64,000 nucleotides of DNA, taken from contig NZ_JASCXI010000001.1 of NCBI RefSeq assembly GCF_030271515.1, positions 558,001-622,000 on the forward strand. Reading direction: 5' to 3'. Made by a program: the position numbers and the translations under genes. Of the stretch, positions 53,714 to 63,400 are shown piece by piece. This DNA is from Erythrobacter oryzae (GTDB lineage Bacteria > Pseudomonadota > Alphaproteobacteria > Sphingomonadales > Sphingomonadaceae). A model generated the notes under the pieces. The model was given only the letters and a program-made list of their open reading frames with translations. It searched no databases and was not told the origin of the DNA. Within the stretch, counting starts at the first letter, position 1, and each line of letters opens with the position of its first letter.

Positions 53714-53783
53714 GGGGGGAACGACGAACCTGTCTGACCGTTAGCAATCAACTCCCTCCCCCTTCGGAAAGCCACCCTCCCCC

Positions 53784-55169
53784 GTGTCCGACGACGAACA
53801 GACCCCCGAATTCGCCGACCGCAAGGAAGACCGCGCCCGCCAGCGCGCGGTCCCGGCCGGACGCATCGCGCGGCTGGGGACCTTCGGGCGGCTGGTGGGC
53901 GGCGTTGCGGGCGGCATGGTGGCCGAGGGCGCGCGCAGGCTGGCGAGCGGCGAAGGCATCAACCCGCGTGACCTGATCCTCACCCCCGGCAATGTCCAGC
54001 GCATGACCGACCGCCTCAGCCACCTGCGCGGGGCGGCGATGAAGATGGGGCAGATGATCAGCCTCGACGCGGGCGATTTCCTCCCCGAGGAGCTCTCGAA
54101 GATCCTCGCGACCTTGCGCGATCAGGCCAATTTCATGCCCACCAAGCAACTGGATCAGGTGCTGCGCGCCGAGTGGGGGCCCGACTGGCGCAAGCAGTTC
54201 CGCTGGTTCAACCCACGCCCAATAGCCGCCGCCAGCATCGGGCAAGTCCACAAGGCCCTGACCCGCGACGGCGAGGAGCTAGCGATCAAGGTGCAATACC
54301 CGGGCGTCGCCAAGTCGATCGACAGCGATGTCGACAACGTCATGACCCTGCTGAAGGTCGCCGGCTTCGCCCCGCCGGAGCTCGAGATGGACAAGCTGAT
54401 GGCCGCCGCCAAGCAGCAACTTCACGAGGAGGCCGACTACCAGCGCGAGGGCGCGCAGATGGCGATGTATCGCGAAATGCTGGCCGATACGCCGGGCTTC
54501 GTCGTCCCGCGCCTGCACGAAGGCCTGACCCGCGGCTCGATCCTCGCGATGAGCTTCGAGGAGGGCGTCAGCATCGAGGAACTCGGCAACGAGCCGCCCG
54601 AACGCCGCGATGAAGTCTTCGCCCGCCTCATCCGCCTCGTCGCGCGCGAGTTGTTCGATCTCGGCGTGATGCAGACCGATCCCAACTTCGCCAATTTCCG
54701 TTACCGGCGCGAGACGGGCGAGATCGTGCTGCTCGATTTCGGCGCCTGCCGTCCAGTCGATCCGGGTGTGGCGAACGGCTATCGCAAGATGCTGCTCGCC
54801 GGATTGCAGGGGAATGCGCAGGACGTGCTCAAGGCCACCATCGAGGCCGGGTTCATGATGCCGATCGTCGCCGAAAAGCACCCCGAGCGCGTGAACCGCA
54901 TGATCGACATCGTTATCAACGAGATGCGCGCCGATGCGCCCTTCGATTTCGGCGACCGCGCCTTTATCCCGCTGCTGCGCGAGGAAGGCTGGGCGATCGC
55001 GCAGGACAAAGACACCTGGGCCTTCCCGCCGATCGAGACGCTGTTCGTCCAGCGCAAGGTGAGCGGCACGGCGCTATTGGGCGCGCGGCTGAAGGCCAAG
55101 GTCAACATCCGCCGCATCACCGAGGAGGTGCTGGCGAGCACCGCACCGCTGGGCGAGGCCGCCGCCTGA
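53784..55169 (+). CDS. ABC1/UbiB-family atypical kinase
   Basis: 461 residues from a GTG. The KxGQ motif KMGQ (87-90), AAASIGQVHKA as the Ala-rich nucleotide loop, AIKVQYPGV with the catalytic lysine, QTDPNFANFRYR and LLDFGACR as DFG-like metal site define the ABC1 (AarF/COQ8) family. Members support ubiquinone synthesis or lipid homeostasis in the membrane. It follows the SDR gene by 70 bases. Confidence 0.92.
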   Translation: MSDDEQTPEFADRKEDRARQRAVPAGRIARLGTFGRLVGGVAGGMVAEGARRLASGEGINPRDLILTPGNVQRMTDRLSHLRGAAMKMGQMISLDAGDFLPEELSKILATLRDQANFMPTKQLDQVLRAEWGPDWRKQFRWFNPRPIAAASIGQVHKALTRDGEELAIKVQYPGVAKSIDSDVDNVMTLLKVAGFAPPELEMDKLMAAAKQQLHEEADYQREGAQMAMYREMLADTPGFVVPRLHEGLTRGSILAMSFEEGVSIEELGNEPPERRDEVFARLIRLVARELFDLGVMQTDPNFANFRYRRETGEIVLLDFGACRPVDPGVANGYRKMLLAGLQGNAQDVLKATIEAGFMMPIVAEKHPERVNRMIDIVINEMRADAPFDFGDRAFIPLLREEGWAIAQDKDTWAFPPIETLFVQRKVSGTALLGARLKAKVNIRRITEEVLASTAPLGEAAA

Positions 55170-55220
55170 CCGGGGCACGCATGGGGCCTGTCTGTGATCG
55201 CCATCACATCTCTCGCGTGA

Positions 55221-55236
55221 TGTTTCACATGAAACC
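55221..55236. promoter_or_regulatory. parS-like sequence (14 of 16)
   Basis: TGTTTCACATGAAACC in the 117-base gap before the phosphatase gene matches TGTTTCACGTGAAACA except at positions 9 and 16. It may be a weak ParB site or another palindromic operator. Confidence 0.4.
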
Positions 55237-55286
55237 AACGAGATAGGCGGTAGACAGCGCCCGTCATATGTAATAACGCCCCAGCC

Positions 55287-55787
55287 ATGCATGGGGGGAT
55301 TGATCACAAAGCGAGCGTGCTGTTCGTGTGTCTCGGCAATATCTGCCGGTCACCGATGGCCGAGGGCGCGTTCCGCGTCGCGGCCGAGGCGCGCGGGCTT
55401 TCGGTGCTGGTCGATTCCGCCGGAACCGCCTCCTACCACCTCGGGCAGGAGCCCGACGCACGCGCGATCACGGTCGCCCGCAAGCATGGCATCGACATCG
55501 CCGATCAGGCCGCGCGCCAGATAGAGCGGGACGATTTCTACCGCTTCACCCACATCATCGCGATGGACCGCGCCAATCTCGAAGGGCTGCGCACCAAGGC
55601 CCCGCGCGATGCGACGGCGCGGCTGGCGATGCTGCTCGATGCGGTCGAGGGACGGCGCGGCGAGCCGGTGGCCGATCCCTATTACGGCGATGCCGCCGCC
55701 TTCGAGGCGGCCTGGCAGGTGATCAGCCGCGGGGTCGAGGCCTGGGCCGACAAGCTGCTCAGCGAAACCACCCAGCAATCCGTCTGA
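55287..55787 (+). CDS. Low-molecular-weight protein-tyrosine phosphatase
   Basis: 166 residues. The P-loop CLGNICRS has nucleophile C15 and R21; general acid D130 is in VADPYYGD. These match the LMW-PTP family (Wzb/YwlE-like), which dephosphorylates tyrosine or arginine on proteins, often kinases that control exopolysaccharide. No tyrosine kinase gene is adjacent. Confidence 0.93.
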   Translation: MHGGIDHKASVLFVCLGNICRSPMAEGAFRVAAEARGLSVLVDSAGTASYHLGQEPDARAITVARKHGIDIADQAARQIERDDFYRFTHIIAMDRANLEGLRTKAPRDATARLAMLLDAVEGRRGEPVADPYYGDAAAFEAAWQVISRGVEAWADKLLSETTQQSV

Positions 55788-55802
55788 CATTGGCCGGGGG
55801 CG

Positions 55803-56366
55803 TTACAGCCCCTTGCGTCCGAAGCCGCCTTGCCGAGCCGGAGCGGCGGGCGGCTGAGTCCCGCGCTCGTGCCAACCGGCAGGCGCCGCCGCAGGAGGCG
55901 TCGGCGCGCGGCGCGGGAGGGGGAAAGGCTCGGGATCGGGCGCGCCTCTGGTGATCAGATCGGCGACGCCCTCGCACCCGCCGAAGCGCTTTTCGAGCAG
56001 GCTCTCCGATAACTTGATCCGCCTGCCATGCCCGTCGCGCGGTTCGATCACCAGCGATGATATCGAGACGCCCTTGTTCGTTTGGGTCTCGATCCGGATA
56101 GACCCGATCTGATCCATCCGCAGCCGACGGGTCGAGACAATGCCGTGATATTCGATCCCGGTCGCCCCGATCGACAGGATCCTGTTATCGAGCAGGTAGC
56201 GGGCTACGTAGAGGGACAGGAACGGAGCGGCTATGGCCATCGCCGCGCCGACCAATGTGGTCTTGAGGCCTCCGCCGAGGACCAGCGCTACGCCGAGCGG
56301 AAACATGCCGAGACAGGCAATCAGCGCGAAGCCCAGCTTCACCCGCGAAAAACAGACGTCGGTCAC
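55803..56366 (-). CDS. Membrane protein of unknown function with Pro-rich tail
   Basis: 187 residues from a GTG (MTDVCFSRVKLGF); an ATG-type start 15 codons further up is possible. Two membrane helices, a beta-rich cytoplasmic stretch (SIGATGIEYHGIVSTRRLRMDQIGSIRIETQTNKG) reminiscent of PH-like domains, and a Pro/Ala-rich C-terminus. Not recognised. It converges on the phosphatase gene. Confidence 0.65.
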   Translation of the reverse strand: MTDVCFSRVKLGFALIACLGMFPLGVALVLGGGLKTTLVGAAMAIAAPFLSLYVARYLLDNRILSIGATGIEYHGIVSTRRLRMDQIGSIRIETQTNKGVSISSLVIEPRDGHGRRIKLSESLLEKRFGGCEGVADLITRGAPDPEPFPLPRRAPTPPAAAPAGWHERGTQPPAAPARQGGFGRKGL

Positions 56367-56453
56367 GCTGGAATTCCCTTTCGATCGGCGTGCCGGGCAG
56401 CCTGACCGCAAGTTCCAAACATCTGTTTAACGCAGAAAAATTCCAACGGTCCG

Positions 56454-58529
56454 CTACCCCCCGCGCAGCAGCTGGACGCCCCAGTCACGCTCGAACAGGT
56501 AGAGCAGGATGCGCGCCGCCTCGCCCCGCGGGGAGGTCAGTCCGCCGTCGCGCTCCATCAGTAGGCGCGCGTCGCCGTGGGCGATGGGGAGCAGGCGCTG
56601 GGTCTGTTCGAGATCGGCGATCCGGAACCCCGCCTCGCCCGATTGCCGCGTGCCGAGAAGTTCGCCCCCGCCGCGCAGCTCGAGGTCTTCCTCGGCGATG
56701 CGGAACCCGTCCTGCGTCTCGCGCATCAGGGCAAGGCGACGCTTGCCGGTCTCGGAGAGCTCGTCGCCGCGCAGCAGCACGCAGCGGCTCTTCTGCGACC
56801 CCCGCCCCACCCGTCCGCGCAGCTGGTGCAATTGCGCGAGGCCGAAACGTTCGGCCTGCTCGATCACCATCAGGGTGGCGGTCGGCACGTCGACCCCGAC
56901 TTCAATCACCGTGGTCGCGATCAGCAGGCGGGCGTCGCCGGTGACGAAGCGCTCCATCGCCGCGTCCTTGACCTCGGGGCGCAGCTGGCCGTGGACCATG
57001 ACGACCGCATCGCCGAACCGCTCGCGCAGGGCGGCATAGCGCGCCTCGGCGGCAGCAATATCGGCAAGGTCGGGCACGCCGTCGACCTCGCGCACCATCG
57101 GGCAGACCCAATAGGCCTGTTGCCCGCTGGCGAGGTGCCGTTCGACGCCCGCCACCATCTCCTCCATGCGCGCCTGCGGGAAGACCAGCGTCTCGATCGC
57201 CTGCCGCCCGGGGGGGAGTTCGTCGAGGCGGCTCACGTCCATCTCGCCATATTGCGCCAGCGTCAGCGAGCGCGGGATCGGGGTCGCGGTCATGGCGAGG
57301 GTGTGCGGCGCGCGGCGGCCCTTCCCCGCTAGCGCCAGCCGCTGGGCGACGCCGAAGCGGTGCTGCTCGTCGATCACCACCAGCCCCAAGTCGCGGTAAT
57401 TGACCGTGTCCTGAAAGATCGCGTGGGTGCCCACCAAGAGCTGGATCGAGCCGTCGAGCAGCCCCATCAGGATGCTCTCGCGCTCGCGCCCCTTGGCGCG
57501 GCCGGTCAGCAGCGCGATCTCCACCCCGGTGGGGCCGAGCATCTTGCGCAGAGTCTCGAAATGCTGGCGGGCGAGGATTTCGGTCGGCGCGAGCAGCGCG
57601 GCCTGCTTTCCCGCCTCGACCGCGATCAGCATCGCGTTCAGCGCCACCACGGTCTTCCCCGCGCCGACATCGCCCTGCAGCAGGCGCAGCATCGGCGCCT
57701 CCTGCGCCATGTCGCCTGCAATCTCCGCGATCGAGCGCGTCTGCGCACCCGTCAGGCCGAAGGGGAGTTGCAGCTTGGCCCGCAGCGCGCCGTCGCCTAC
57801 CAGCGCCTGACCGCGGCGTTTGCGGCCATCCGCCTTGACCAGCAGCAGCGCGAGGCTGTTCGCGAGCAGTTCGTCATAGGCCAGCCGGTCGCGCGCCTTG
57901 GCATCGGTGCTCTCGTGCGCGAGCCGGAGCGCCGCGGCCCACGAGGGCCAGCCGGAGCGCTCGATCTGGCCGGGCTCGATCCATTCGGGGAGGTCCGGGA
58001 GCCGCTTCAGCGCCTGTTCGGCGAAATCGGCGATGCGCGGCTGGGTGAGGCCTTCCGAGAGGCGATAGACCGGCTCGGACATGCGCCCCATATGCGCCGC
58101 GCTCGCCTCCTCGATATGGTCGGGGTGGACGATCTGGAGCATGTCGCCATAGCGGTCGAGCCGCCCGGCCACCCAGCGCGTCTCGCCCACCGGCACCAGC
58201 TTCTTCGCAGTGTAGGCGGCCTTTCCAAACCAGTTCAGGGAGCAGACGTTGCCCTTCACGTCCTGCGCCAGCACGCGGTAGGGCCCGCGGCTGCCCGCAC
58301 GCGGGGCACGGTGTTCGATGGCGGTCAATGCGATGATCACCTGCTCGCCCTCGGAGGCCGAATCGAGATCGGCCACCGCCCGGCGGCTGACGAAGCGTTC
58401 GGGCAGGTGGTAGGCGAGGTCCTTGACCCGCGTCAGGCCGAGCTTCTCCAGCGGCTTCATCAGCTTGGGGCCGACGCCTTCGAGCGTTTCGACCTCTGCG
58501 AACAGCGGATTGAGAGCCTCGGGGCGCAT
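56454..58529 (-). CDS. recG: ATP-dependent DNA helicase RecG
   Basis: 691 residues from MRPEALNPLFAEVETLEG. N-terminal wedge/OB domain, then superfamily 2 motors: Walker A GDVGAGKTVVA, DEQHRFGVAQR, TATPIPRSL, and the C-terminal QLRGRVGRGSQKS and ELRGGGELLGTRQSG. It remodels stalled forks and Holliday junctions. It is divergent from sdhE. Confidence 0.97.
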   Translation of the reverse strand: MRPEALNPLFAEVETLEGVGPKLMKPLEKLGLTRVKDLAYHLPERFVSRRAVADLDSASEGEQVIIALTAIEHRAPRAGSRGPYRVLAQDVKGNVCSLNWFGKAAYTAKKLVPVGETRWVAGRLDRYGDMLQIVHPDHIEEASAAHMGRMSEPVYRLSEGLTQPRIADFAEQALKRLPDLPEWIEPGQIERSGWPSWAAALRLAHESTDAKARDRLAYDELLANSLALLLVKADGRKRRGQALVGDGALRAKLQLPFGLTGAQTRSIAEIAGDMAQEAPMLRLLQGDVGAGKTVVALNAMLIAVEAGKQAALLAPTEILARQHFETLRKMLGPTGVEIALLTGRAKGRERESILMGLLDGSIQLLVGTHAIFQDTVNYRDLGLVVIDEQHRFGVAQRLALAGKGRRAPHTLAMTATPIPRSLTLAQYGEMDVSRLDELPPGRQAIETLVFPQARMEEMVAGVERHLASGQQAYWVCPMVREVDGVPDLADIAAAEARYAALRERFGDAVVMVHGQLRPEVKDAAMERFVTGDARLLIATTVIEVGVDVPTATLMVIEQAERFGLAQLHQLRGRVGRGSQKSRCVLLRGDELSETGKRRLALMRETQDGFRIAEEDLELRGGGELLGTRQSGEAGFRIADLEQTQRLLPIAHGDARLLMERDGGLTSPRGEAARILLYLFERDWGVQLLRGG

Positions 58530-58602
58530 GGTTGCAAGGGCTACCACCGCCCTTGCGTCTTTGCGAGTTGAAGCTCTGCGAAGCTGTGGCTAGGTGATCC
58601 GC

Positions 58603-58881
58603 ATGACCGATGCCCCATCCTTCGCAACCCGCCTTGCGCGCGCCAAGTTCCGTGCTTGGCACCGCGGCACGCGCGAGGCCGATTACATGATCGGCGGCTT
58701 CTACGACCGTTACCACGCCGGCTGGGGCCAAGCGGAGCTGGCGTGGTTCGAGGCCCTGCTCGACGAGGACGATGTCGATGTGATGGCCTGGGCGCTGGGC
58801 ACGCAAAGCCCGCCCGAGCACATCGCGGGCGATCTGCTCGCGACCATGCAGAAGCTCGATTACGTCGATATCCCGCGCTAA
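58603..58881 (+). CDS. sdhE: FAD assembly factor SdhE
   Basis: 92 residues from MTDAPSFATRL (a GTG nine bases earlier is possible). The hallmark RGxxE appears as RGTRE (21-25), followed by ADYMIGGFYD and ELAWFEALLDEDDVDVMAWALG. It helps attach FAD covalently to succinate dehydrogenase SdhA. It lies between recG (divergent) and mfd, a frequent arrangement in this order. Confidence 0.93.
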   Translation: MTDAPSFATRLARAKFRAWHRGTREADYMIGGFYDRYHAGWGQAELAWFEALLDEDDVDVMAWALGTQSPPEHIAGDLLATMQKLDYVDIPR

Positions 58882-58977
58882 GCGGCGCCCCGTTCGACAA
58901 GCGGCGCGGGCGCGGCTAAGGCCCGGAACAAATCACCCACCCCTGCGGTTTGGCTGGGGTGCTCGAGATCCTCTCGT

Positions 58978-59009
58978 AACCCCCACCTCGATTCGAGTTG
59001 GGGGTCTTC
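58978..59009 (+). terminator. Possible terminator between sdhE and mfd
   Basis: AACCCCCACCTCG-ATT-CGAGTTGGGGGTCTT forms a hairpin with a weak pyrimidine tail 100 bases after sdhE. The upstream bases also carry a CACCC/GGGTG hairpin. Function is uncertain. Confidence 0.4.
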
Positions 59010-59044
59010 CTGCGTTGCCCCTTGGGCGCAAATGAAGTGAACCC

Positions 59045-62000
59045 ATGCCCGATTTGAACCGCATCCTTGCGGCCCGCGAACCGCTGACCCTCGCCTCGCT
59101 CCCGCGCGGGAGCCTGCCGCTGGTGCTCGCCGATCTGGCGCGGGCCGCGAAACGCCGCGCGGTGTTCATCGCGCCCGACGATGCCGCCATGCGCGCCGCG
59201 GCCGAGGCGGCGCGCTTCTTCGCGCCCGAGATCGAGGTGGTGACCTTCCCCGCGTGGGACTGCCTCCCCTACGACCGCGCCAGCCCCGCCCTCTCGATCA
59301 GCGCCGAGCGGCTTGCCGCGCTTCACAGGCTGCAAGCGCCCGGTGCCGCGCAGCAATTGCTGGTCACCACCGTCAACGCCGCGCTCCAGCGCGTGCTCAC
59401 CCCCTTCCGCGTGCGCGAATCCGTGCGCGAGTTCCGCGTCGGCACGCAGATCGGGCAGGAGAGCCTCACCGCGCTGCTCAGCCGCCAGGGCTACGGCCGC
59501 ACCGACACAGTGATCGACCACGGCGAATTCGCGGTGCGCGGCTCGATCGTCGACATCTTCCCCTCCTCGCTGGAAAGCGGCCTCAGGCTCGATTTCTTCG
59601 GCGACGAGCTGGAAAGTCTGCGCCTGTTCGATCCCGCCACCCAGCGCACGGTGGAGCGGATCGACAGCCACCTGCTGCTCCCCGCCTCCGAGGCGCTGCT
59701 CGATGACGACAGCATCAAGCGTTTCCGTACCCGTTATCGCGAGCTGTTCGGGGCCAATGCGACGCAGGACCCGCTCTACGAGGCCGTCTCGGAAGGGCGC
59801 CGGCTTGCAGGGATGGAGCACTGGCTGCCGCTGTTCGAAACCAAGTTGGCGAGCCTGTTCGAGCACCTTGGCAAGGACGATGTGGTGCTGGTCGACCAGA
59901 GCGCGCTGGGAGCAGCCGAGGAGCGACTCTCCGACATCGCCGATTACCACGAACAGCGTGGCCGGATCGCGGGCGAGAAGAAGGGCAGCTACCGTCCACT
60001 CAAGCCTGACGCGCTCTATCTGTCGCGCGAGGAATTCGACGCCGCGCTCGCCGCCATGCCGGTCCACCGCGCAACCGGCTTTGCCTCAGAGGAAAGCGCC
60101 GGCATGGTCGATTTCGGCTTCCGCTCCGCCCGCGATTTCGCGCCGGAGCGAGGGCGCGGGGAGAATGTCTACGAGGCCGCCGCCGCGCATCTCAAGAGCG
60201 TCGGCAAATCCGCGAGGAAGTCGCTGGTCGCCGCCTATTCCACCGGCAGCGCGCGCCGCATTGCCGCGATCATCGACGAGGCCGGAGCTCCTACCGCGCT
60301 CGCCGACAGCTGGCAGCAGGCGCTGGGGCTGGCGGCGAAGAAGACCACCGCGGTGGTCGTCCTGCCGCTCGAAACCGGCTTTGCCTCCGACACGCTCGAA
60401 ATCCTGACCGAGGCCGACATTCTCGGCGACCGGCTGGTGCGGCGCAAGAAGAAGCGCAAGGATTCCGACGCCTTCCTCGCCGAGCTTCAGGCGCTCTCGC
60501 AGGGCGATCTGGTCGTGCATATCGAGCACGGGATCGGCCGCTATCTGGGGCTCGAGGCGATCCCGGTCGGCAAGAGCCAGCACGATTGCGTCGCATTGGA
60601 ATATGCGGGCGGGGACAAGCTGTTCATCCCGGTCGAGAATATCGACGTCCTCACCCGCTATGGCTCGTCCGATCAGGCGGTTGCTCTGGACAAGCTGGGC
60701 GGCGAGGCGTGGCAGCGGCGGCGGGCGAAGCTCAAGGAGCGGATCACCGCCATCGCGGGCGAGCTGATGCAGGTCGCCGCCGCGCGCGCGCTCAGGCAGG
60801 CCCCCGCCCTCCCCGCCGATCCCGCGACGCTCGGCCAGTTCACCGACCGCTTCCCGTGGAGCGAAACCGAGGATCAGGAACGCGCCATCGCCGATGTGCT
60901 GTCGGATCTCGAAAGCGGCCGTCCGATGGACCGGCTGGTGTGCGGCGATGTCGGCTTCGGCAAGACCGAGGTCGCCCTGCGCGCGGCCTTCGTCGCGGCG
61001 ATGCACGGCCAGCAGGTGGCGATTGTCGCGCCCACCACCCTGCTCGCCCGCCAGCACTACCAGAACTTCGCCGAGCGTTTCGCGGGCTTCCCGCTGAAGG
61101 TCGGTCGCCTCTCGCGCCTCGTCACCGCCAAGGAAGCCGCCGAGACCCGCGAGGGGCTGGAGAGCGGCGATATGGACCTCGTGGTCGGCACCCACGCGAT
61201 CCTCTCCAAATCGACCAAGTTCAAGAACCTCGGCCTCGTCATCGTCGACGAAGAGCAGCGCTTCGGGGTGACCCACAAGGAGAAGCTGAAGCAGCTGCGC
61301 GCCGACGTCCACGTCCTCACCCTCACCGCCACACCGATCCCGCGCACGCTCCAGATGGCGATGAGCGGGTTGCGCGAGCTTTCCACCATCCAGACGCCCC
61401 CGGTCGACCGCCTCGCGGTGCGCACCTATGTCATGGAGTGGGACGACATGGTGATCCGCGAGGCGCTGCTGCGCGAGCATCACCGCGGCGGGCAGTCCTT
61501 CATCGTCGTACCGCGCATTTCGGACATGGCCGATGTCGAGGAATGGCTGCGCGAGAACGTGCCCGAGATCAAACCCGTCTCCGCCCACGGCCAGATGAGC
61601 CCCGGCGAGGTCGAGGAGCGCATGGGCGCCTTCTACGACCGCAAATATGACGTCCTGCTATCGACCACCATCGTCGAGAGCGGTTTGGACATCCCGAGCG
61701 CCAACACGATCGTCATCCACCGCGCCGACCGCTTCGGCCTGGCCCAGCTCTACCAGTTGCGCGGGCGCGTGGGCCGCGCCAAGCTGCGCGCCTATGCCTA
61801 CCTGACCCACGAGGCGGGTGTCGCCTTGTCCGAGATTGCGCAGAAGCGCCTGACGGTGCTCGGCGATCTCGACACGCTCGGCGCAGGCTTCCAGCTGGCA
61901 AGCCATGATCTCGACATCCGCGGGGCGGGGAACCTCTTGGGCGACGAGCAGTCCGGCCACATCCGCGAGGTCGGCTTCGAGCTCTATCAGGCGATGCTTG

Positions 62001-62545
62001 AGGAGGCGATCCTCGCCGCCAAGGCGGGCGACATGGGCCTCGAGCGTCCGCGCGACAAGCTCACCCCGCAAATCACGGTCGACGCGCCGATCATGATCCC
62101 CGAGGACTACGTCCCTGATCTCGCCGTCAGGATGGCCCTCTACCGCCGCTTGAACCAGGCCGAGGGTCAGCACGAGATCGAAAGCCTCGCCGCCGAGATG
62201 ATCGACCGCTTCGGCGATCTGCCGCAGCCGACCAAGAACCTGATCCGCCTGATCGAGATCAAGCATCAGGCGATCGCCGCCAACATCGCCAAGATCGACG
62301 TCGGAGCGCGGGGCACGCTGGTGGGCTTCCACCAGGACGACTTCCCCGATCCGGCGGGCCTCATCGCCTATGTCGCGCGCCTCAACGAAGGCGGCAAGGA
62401 CACCGCCAAGCTGCGCCCCGATATGAAGCTGGTCATCAACCGCGCCTGGGGCGATCCGCTGAGCCGGCTCAACGGCCTGTTCCAGCTGACCAAGGGCCTG
62501 AGCGGGATCGTCAAGAAGGCGGCCAAGGCGAAGAAGGCGGCCTAG
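59045..62545 (+). CDS. mfd: Transcription-repair coupling factor Mfd
   Basis: 1166 residues. N-terminal UvrB-homology region (EIEVVTFPAWDCLPYDRASP), RNA polymerase interaction domain around LVVHIEHGIGRYLGLEAI, helicase motors with GDVGFGKTEVA, DEEQRFGVTHKEK, TATPIPRTLQMA and QLRGRVGRAKLRAYA, and a C-terminal TRCF domain. It evicts stalled polymerase at lesions and recruits UvrA. The stop overlaps the convergent transglutaminase-like gene by four bases. Confidence 0.97.
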   Translation: MPDLNRILAAREPLTLASLPRGSLPLVLADLARAAKRRAVFIAPDDAAMRAAAEAARFFAPEIEVVTFPAWDCLPYDRASPALSISAERLAALHRLQAPGAAQQLLVTTVNAALQRVLTPFRVRESVREFRVGTQIGQESLTALLSRQGYGRTDTVIDHGEFAVRGSIVDIFPSSLESGLRLDFFGDELESLRLFDPATQRTVERIDSHLLLPASEALLDDDSIKRFRTRYRELFGANATQDPLYEAVSEGRRLAGMEHWLPLFETKLASLFEHLGKDDVVLVDQSALGAAEERLSDIADYHEQRGRIAGEKKGSYRPLKPDALYLSREEFDAALAAMPVHRATGFASEESAGMVDFGFRSARDFAPERGRGENVYEAAAAHLKSVGKSARKSLVAAYSTGSARRIAAIIDEAGAPTALADSWQQALGLAAKKTTAVVVLPLETGFASDTLEILTEADILGDRLVRRKKKRKDSDAFLAELQALSQGDLVVHIEHGIGRYLGLEAIPVGKSQHDCVALEYAGGDKLFIPVENIDVLTRYGSSDQAVALDKLGGEAWQRRRAKLKERITAIAGELMQVAAARALRQAPALPADPATLGQFTDRFPWSETEDQERAIADVLSDLESGRPMDRLVCGDVGFGKTEVALRAAFVAAMHGQQVAIVAPTTLLARQHYQNFAERFAGFPLKVGRLSRLVTAKEAAETREGLESGDMDLVVGTHAILSKSTKFKNLGLVIVDEEQRFGVTHKEKLKQLRADVHVLTLTATPIPRTLQMAMSGLRELSTIQTPPVDRLAVRTYVMEWDDMVIREALLREHHRGGQSFIVVPRISDMADVEEWLRENVPEIKPVSAHGQMSPGEVEERMGAFYDRKYDVLLSTTIVESGLDIPSANTIVIHRADRFGLAQLYQLRGRVGRAKLRAYAYLTHEAGVALSEIAQKRLTVLGDLDTLGAGFQLASHDLDIRGAGNLLGDEQSGHIREVGFELYQAMLEEAILAAKAGDMGLERPRDKLTPQITVDAPIMIPEDYVPDLAVRMALYRRLNQAEGQHEIESLAAEMIDRFGDLPQPTKNLIRLIEIKHQAIAANIAKIDVGARGTLVGFHQDDFPDPAGLIAYVARLNEGGKDTAKLRPDMKLVINRAWGDPLSRLNGLFQLTKGLSGIVKKAAKAKKAA

Positions 62546-63312
62546 ACCTCCCGCACCGCCACACTCTGACCGTTCATCACCAGCGGGCCGAAGGCGGTGA
62601 GGAAGGCGACGTCGCCCGCATCGCGGCCGACGCCGATCACCGCGGCATCCTGCGCACTCGCCATGCCGGTGGGGTCGACGATGTGCCACGCCCCGCCGAG
62701 GAACACCTCGGCCACCGCGTGGAAATCGGGCGGGTCGGCGCGTAGGGCATAGACGCTGGCATAGCGTGCGGGGATGTCGGCGGCGCGGGCGAGCGCGATC
62801 ATCAGGTGGGCGTAGTCGCGGCACACGCCTCTGCGGTCGTGGAAGGTGTCGAGCGCGGTGGTGTCGGCGGTGCTGCTCCCGCGCGCATAGGTGATGTGTT
62901 CGGCGATCCACCCGGCCATCGCCGCCACCAGCGCGCCGCCTTCGAGCCCGACAAAGCGCGCCTCGACCAGATCGAAGAAGCGCTCGGACGGGCAATAGCG
63001 CGAGGGCAGCAGATATTGCACCGCCTCGGGAGGCAGCAGGCGGAGCGGGGTAGCAGGCAAGCTCGCCAGATCGCGCCCGGGGCGGTCGATGATGACGCGC
63101 GCGGAGTAATCGACCAGCATCCGCCCTTCGGCCGCAAGCCATGCGCGCGTGCCGACGCCGTCCTGCGCGGCAATCCGCGTCAGCGCCGCGTCGCTGCCGA
63201 GCGTGGAGGCCTCGACCCGCTGACCCGCCAGCGCCGCCGCCTCGATCTGGAGCAGCACCTCGCAGGGCCGGGCGAACCAGTAATCCAGCTGGACGTCGAT
63301 CTGGAGCTTCAC
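62542..63312 (-). CDS. Transglutaminase-like domain protein
   Basis: 256 residues. N-terminal beta domain (bacterial transglutaminase N-like) then a papain-fold transglutaminase core with the triad C164 (RRGVCRDYAH), H198 (DFHAVAEV) and D213 (HIVDPTG). Such proteins are probably proteases or amide hydrolases; often part of a larger DUF403/ATP-grasp cluster that is not present here. Function unknown. Confidence 0.88.
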   Translation of the reverse strand: MKLQIDVQLDYWFARPCEVLLQIEAAALAGQRVEASTLGSDAALTRIAAQDGVGTRAWLAAEGRMLVDYSARVIIDRPGRDLASLPATPLRLLPPEAVQYLLPSRYCPSERFFDLVEARFVGLEGGALVAAMAGWIAEHITYARGSSTADTTALDTFHDRRGVCRDYAHLMIALARAADIPARYASVYALRADPPDFHAVAEVFLGGAWHIVDPTGMASAQDAAVIGVGRDAGDVAFLTAFGPLVMNGQSVAVREV

Positions 63313-63359
63313 GGGCGCTGGGTTCCGGCGGGGCGAGAGGATTCGGGCATGAGCTCCCC

Positions 63360-63400
63360 TAGAGCATGATGACGTTTCGCTGAAACGTCATCATGCTCTA
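63360..63400. repeat. Perfect 19-base inverted repeat with 3-base loop
   Basis: Each arm starts TAGAGCATGATGACGTTTC and its exact complement follows after GCT. The stretch continues with a second partial palindrome containing AACCGGTTCCCACTTTTTGTC to about 63470 (TAGAGC again), a form close to an intergenic palindrome common in alphaproteobacteria. It belongs to the 375-base gap before the TonB receptor. Confidence 0.85.
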
